Positions 61,484 through 64,000 of a stretch of DNA of 64,000 nucleotides are shown one piece after another. Position 1 is the stretch's first letter. The number at the start of each line of letters is the position of its first letter. This DNA is from Ornithinimicrobium cavernae (GTDB lineage: Bacteria > Actinomycetota > Actinomycetes > Actinomycetales > Dermatophilaceae). The position numbers and the translations under genes are program-made. Location of the stretch: NCBI RefSeq assembly GCF_003121625.1, contig NZ_QDDJ01000016.1, positions 62,001 to 126,000 of the forward strand, read 5' to 3'. The notes below the pieces were generated by a model that saw nothing but the letters and a program-made list of their open reading frames with translations, searched no databases and had not been told where the DNA came from.

Positions 61484-62674
61484 ATGACGACTCGACGCAC
61501 GACATACCTGCTGGCCCTGACCGCCGCCAGCACCCTCGCCCTGGGAGCCTGCGGCGGAGGCACCCTCGGTGGCGGTGGAGACGAGGGCGGTGAGGAGGCC
61601 GACGGCACGATCAAGATCGGGCTGCTCGTCCCGCAGTCCGGGGTCTACAAGAGCCTCGGCGACGACATGCGCGCCGGCTTCGAGGTCTACCTGGAGGAGC
61701 ACGACAACACCCTCGGCGGGCTCGAGGTCGAGGTGGTCCTCGCCGACGAGGGGGAGACCGCGGAGTCCGGCAAGGCCGCCGCCGACAAGCTCGTCAAGCA
61801 GGACCAGGTCACGGTCGTGACCGGGGTGGTGAGCTCGGCCGTCATGAACGGCGTCGTCGACCTGTTCGAGACCAGCAAGATCCCGCTGGTCGGCTCGAAC
61901 GCCTCGCCGACCACGCTGACCGACGCGGAGTTCATCTGGCGCACGTCCTACGTCAACGACGAGCCGGGGGAGGCCCTGGGCGCCTATGTCGCGGAGAACG
62001 TCGACGGCGGTGTCTACTTCCTGGCCGCCGACTACCAGGCGGGCAAGGACGAGGTGTCCGGTTTCAAGAAGAGCTTCGAGCCGGCCGGCGGCGAGACGGT
62101 CGACGAGGTCTACACGCCGTTCCCGGCCACGACCAACTTCCAGCCGTTCCTGGCCAACGCGAAGGCGTCCGGGGCCGAGGCACTGTTCTCGTTCTACGCC
62201 GGTGGTGCCGCGGTCGAGTTCGTCAAGCAGTACGACCAGTTCGGCCTCAAGGGCGAGATCGCGCACTACTCCGCGGGCTTCCTGACCGAGGGCGGCGTGC
62301 TGGACGGGCAGGGCGCCTCGGCCGAGGGCACCTTCACGGCGATGAACTACAACTACGACCTCGACAACGAGCTCAACGCCTCCTTCGTCGAGGCCTACGT
62401 CGCCAAGACCGACCGCAACCCCACGACCTATGCCATGGCCTCCTACGACGCGGCCAAGGTGCTCGACCTGGCGATCGAGGCCGCGGGCGAGGCCGACCCC
62501 GAGGCGATCAACACGGCCATCGGTGAGATCAGCGAGATCGAGTCGCCCCGCGGCACGTGGACCTGGTCAGAGATCGGCACCCCCGTGCAGACGTGGTACC
62601 TGCGTGAGGTCAAGGAGGTCGACGGCACGCTGACCAACGTCATCATCGACGAGCTCGGTGAGCTCGGGGGCTGA
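61484..62674 (+). CDS. ABC transporter substrate-binding lipoprotein, branched-chain amino acid/aromatic acid type
   Basis: 396 residues. Signal peptide with lipobox LALGAC (Cys23), a Gly/Glu-rich linker, and a Peripla_BP_6 domain beginning IKIGLLVPQSGVYKSLGDDMRAGFEVYLEEH. Other family landmarks are VVTGVVSSAVMNGVVDLF, YFLAADYQAGKDEV and a C-terminal WTWSEIGTPVQTWYLREV. This type binds branched-chain amino acids, amides, urea or aromatic acids such as benzoates. The neighbouring ring-cleavage genes favour an aromatic acid ligand. It begins the transporter operon; two permease genes follow and the ATPases must lie beyond the window. Confidence 0.9.
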   Translation: MTTRRTTYLLALTAASTLALGACGGGTLGGGGDEGGEEADGTIKIGLLVPQSGVYKSLGDDMRAGFEVYLEEHDNTLGGLEVEVVLADEGETAESGKAAADKLVKQDQVTVVTGVVSSAVMNGVVDLFETSKIPLVGSNASPTTLTDAEFIWRTSYVNDEPGEALGAYVAENVDGGVYFLAADYQAGKDEVSGFKKSFEPAGGETVDEVYTPFPATTNFQPFLANAKASGAEALFSFYAGGAAVEFVKQYDQFGLKGEIAHYSAGFLTEGGVLDGQGASAEGTFTAMNYNYDLDNELNASFVEAYVAKTDRNPTTYAMASYDAAKVLDLAIEAAGEADPEAINTAIGEISEIESPRGTWTWSEIGTPVQTWYLREVKEVDGTLTNVIIDELGELGG

Positions 62675-62702
62675 TCGGCCGCATGACGGCTGATCGCGAC
62701 TC

Positions 62703-63578
62703 ATGACCGGGTGGCTCGACGCGCACCTCGTCTCCATGGTGGACGGGGTGGCCTATGGCCTGCTCCTGTTCACCCTGGCCGTCGGGCTGTCGCTGGTGTT
62801 CGGGATGATGGACGTGCTCAACCTGGCGCACGGCACGCTCTACCTCGCCGGCGCCTACACGGCCTACGCCCTCTCCGACGGCAGCTGGCTGGGCCTGCTC
62901 GTGGCCCTGCTGGTCGGGCTGCTCGTGGGACTGGCCGGCGGCGGCCTCCTGGCCGCCGCCGTCGCACCCCTGCAGGGGCGTGGCCACCTGGACCAGGCGG
63001 CCCTGACTCTCGGCATCGCGCTCATCGCCGCGGAGGTCATGGCGATGTTCTTCGGCGCGGAGGTGCTGCCCACGGCCCCACCGGGCTCCCTCGCCCGCTC
63101 GGTGTCCGTGCTGGACCACTCCTACCCGCTCTACCGGCTCGTCTTCATCGCGGTGGCCGGGGTGCTGGCGGTCCTGGTCTACCTAGCCTTCGAGCGGTCC
63201 TCGGTCGGTGCCCTGGTGCGCGCCACGGTGGCCGACCGGGACATGGTGCGCGCGATGGGCGTGGACACCCGCAAGGTGCTCTTCGGCGTGTTCGCGTTCG
63301 GAGCGGTCCTGGCGACCGTCGGCGGTGTGCTCGGGGCCCCGATCATCGCGCCGGGCCCCGGCATCGACGACCGGGTCCTGGTCCTCTCGCTGGTCGTGAT
63401 CGTCATCGGCGGACTGGGGTCGGTGCGGGGAGCGCTGCTCGGCGCGCTGCTCATCGGACAGGTCCAGACGCTCGGCGTGGCCCTGACCCCGGCCTTCGCC
63501 CCCTTCCTGCTCTTCGGCGCGATGCTCCTCGTGCTCGTCCTGCGGCCGCAGGGCCTGTCCAGCCTGGGGCGGGCCTGA
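62703..63578 (+). CDS. ABC transporter permease, LivH type
   Basis: 291 residues with about eight hydrophobic helices. The pattern VDGVAYGLLLFTLAVGLSLVFGMMDVLNLAHGTLYLAGAYTAY is the LivH opening, and the ATPase-contact loop ALVRATVADRDMVRAMGVDTRKV followed by FAFGAVLATVGGVLGAPI is diagnostic. It forms one half of the channel with LivM. The stop codon overlaps the next ATG by one base (TGATG), indicating translational coupling. Confidence 0.92.
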   Translation: MTGWLDAHLVSMVDGVAYGLLLFTLAVGLSLVFGMMDVLNLAHGTLYLAGAYTAYALSDGSWLGLLVALLVGLLVGLAGGGLLAAAVAPLQGRGHLDQAALTLGIALIAAEVMAMFFGAEVLPTAPPGSLARSVSVLDHSYPLYRLVFIAVAGVLAVLVYLAFERSSVGALVRATVADRDMVRAMGVDTRKVLFGVFAFGAVLATVGGVLGAPIIAPGPGIDDRVLVLSLVVIVIGGLGSVRGALLGALLIGQVQTLGVALTPAFAPFLLFGAMLLVLVLRPQGLSSLGRA

Positions 63579-64000
63579 TGAGCACGGACGCGGGCCTGCG
63601 CTCCCGCGGCCGTCGCCTCCCCCTGCGGACCGCTGTCCTCGTGGCGGTCGTGACCGTGCTGCTGCTGCTCGTCCCGTGGGTCTTCGGCGCCTTCACCGTG
63701 ATGACCTTCACCCGGGCGCTGGTCTTCGCGGTCCTGGCGATGAGCGTCAACCTGCTCACCGGCGTGGCGGGGATGCCCACCCTCGGTCAGGCCGCCTACT
63801 TCGGGGTGGGGGCCTACACCGGCGCCCTCGTCGGGATCCACTGGTCCGAGCTCGGCGTGGTGCAGCTCGCCCTCGCCACGCTGGCCGGCGTGGTGGCCGC
63901 CGTCCTCACGGGCCCCCTCGCGATCCGCGGTCGGGGGGTGGCCTTCCTGATGATCACCCTGGCCATCGGCGAGATCGGCTACACCGCGGCCGGCCGCCTC
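63578..64000 (+). CDS. ABC transporter permease, LivM type (cut by window end)
   Basis: The first 141 residues only. A basic N-terminus (STDAGLRSRGRRLPLR) precedes hydrophobic helices, with the LivM landmarks FAVLAMSVNLLTGVAGMPTLGQAAYFGVGAYTGAL and GPLAIRGRGVAFLMITLAIGEI. It pairs with the LivH-type protein. The frame is open to the last base, so the rest, probably with livG/livF-like ATPase genes, lies outside. Confidence 0.9.
   Translation, partial: MSTDAGLRSRGRRLPLRTAVLVAVVTVLLLLVPWVFGAFTVMTFTRALVFAVLAMSVNLLTGVAGMPTLGQAAYFGVGAYTGALVGIHWSELGVVQLALATLAGVVAAVLTGPLAIRGRGVAFLMITLAIGEIGYTAAGRL

Overview
This is a 64 kb chromosomal stretch of a high-GC actinobacterium. The markers for that are a WhiB regulator, an Rv3235-family protein, an NAD-dependent GDH-180 type glutamate dehydrogenase, a PdtaS-type kinase, a tmRNA tag ending in FALAA, and many promoters that put the start codon 6-8 nt after a TANNNT box. 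The order secA - Rv3235-like - WS/DGAT - pdtaS - whiB1 resembles the secA1 to whiB1 neighbourhood of Mycobacterium. The family mix suggests the Intrasporangiaceae/Ornithinimicrobiaceae, but this is inference without a phylogeny. I see no insertion sequences, phage genes, CRISPR arrays or tRNA genes; the only structural RNA is tmRNA.

Layout. 1-7.5 kb: the 3' end of secA, a small secreted CTPGYWKNH protein, an Rv3235/LysM pair on the minus strand, an excisionase-like HTH protein, a CpaB-like (SAF) and CpaE-like pair without other pilus genes, a WS/DGAT acyltransferase and a DUF6912 protein. 7.5-15.2 kb: glutamate/proline catabolism (pruA and the large glutamate dehydrogenase) around a minus-strand pair with DUF2505. 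15.3-23.5 kb: pdtaS, whiB1, an amidohydrolase, a Lys/Cys-rich protein with tandem repeats, an FhuF-like iron reductase, ppdK and its bifunctional kinase/phosphorylase. 23.5-29.1 kb: miaA, an MFS pump behind a candidate attenuator, a cupredoxin lipoprotein, an RsmC-like methyltransferase and hflX. 29.1-38.3 kb: a 32-bp minisatellite, a leader peptide in front of an isopenicillin-N-synthase-like oxygenase, a GH63-like glucosidase, a beta-propeller lipoprotein, dinG and holA. 38.3-41.4 kb: a nitronate monooxygenase behind three phased palindromes, and a divergent thioredoxin-reductase-like/MerR pair sharing a 24-bp palindrome. 41.4-48.3 kb: the conserved prfB - (L,D-transpeptidase) - ftsE - ftsX - M23 peptidase - smpB - ssrA block. 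48.4-58.5 kb: MarR and icmF, an RDD protein, thioredoxin, malic enzyme, a VanZ-like protein, a YqgE protein, DUF3039 and an SF2 helicase. 58.5-64 kb: an IclR regulator, a BadI/MenB-like crotonase, an SDR, a RidA protein and the start of a branched-chain-amino-acid-type ABC transporter. This last block looks like the edge of an aromatic acid (possibly 2-aminobenzoate) catabolic cluster.

How it fits together. PruA and glutamate dehydrogenase feed 2-oxoglutarate into the TCA cycle. Malic enzyme makes pyruvate, and PPDK with its regulator interconverts pyruvate and PEP. IcmF links branched acyl-CoA to the same centre. FtsEX with the M23 hydrolase and the L,D-transpeptidase remodel peptidoglycan; SmpB and tmRNA rescue stalled ribosomes.

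Most unusual signals. (1) The 7-mer GTATGCC/GGCATAC occurs 24 times, in all three reading frames, on both strands and between genes, and forces rare codons. (2) A 10-codon leader ORF with an Arg-Ala-Arg motif and a following hairpin precedes a DHA3-like efflux pump. (3) A leader peptide of the RRLHVDL type precedes the oxygenase, probably leaderless. (4) Three TACG-N4-CGTA palindromes, exactly 15 bp apart, lie upstream of the nitronate monooxygenase gene.
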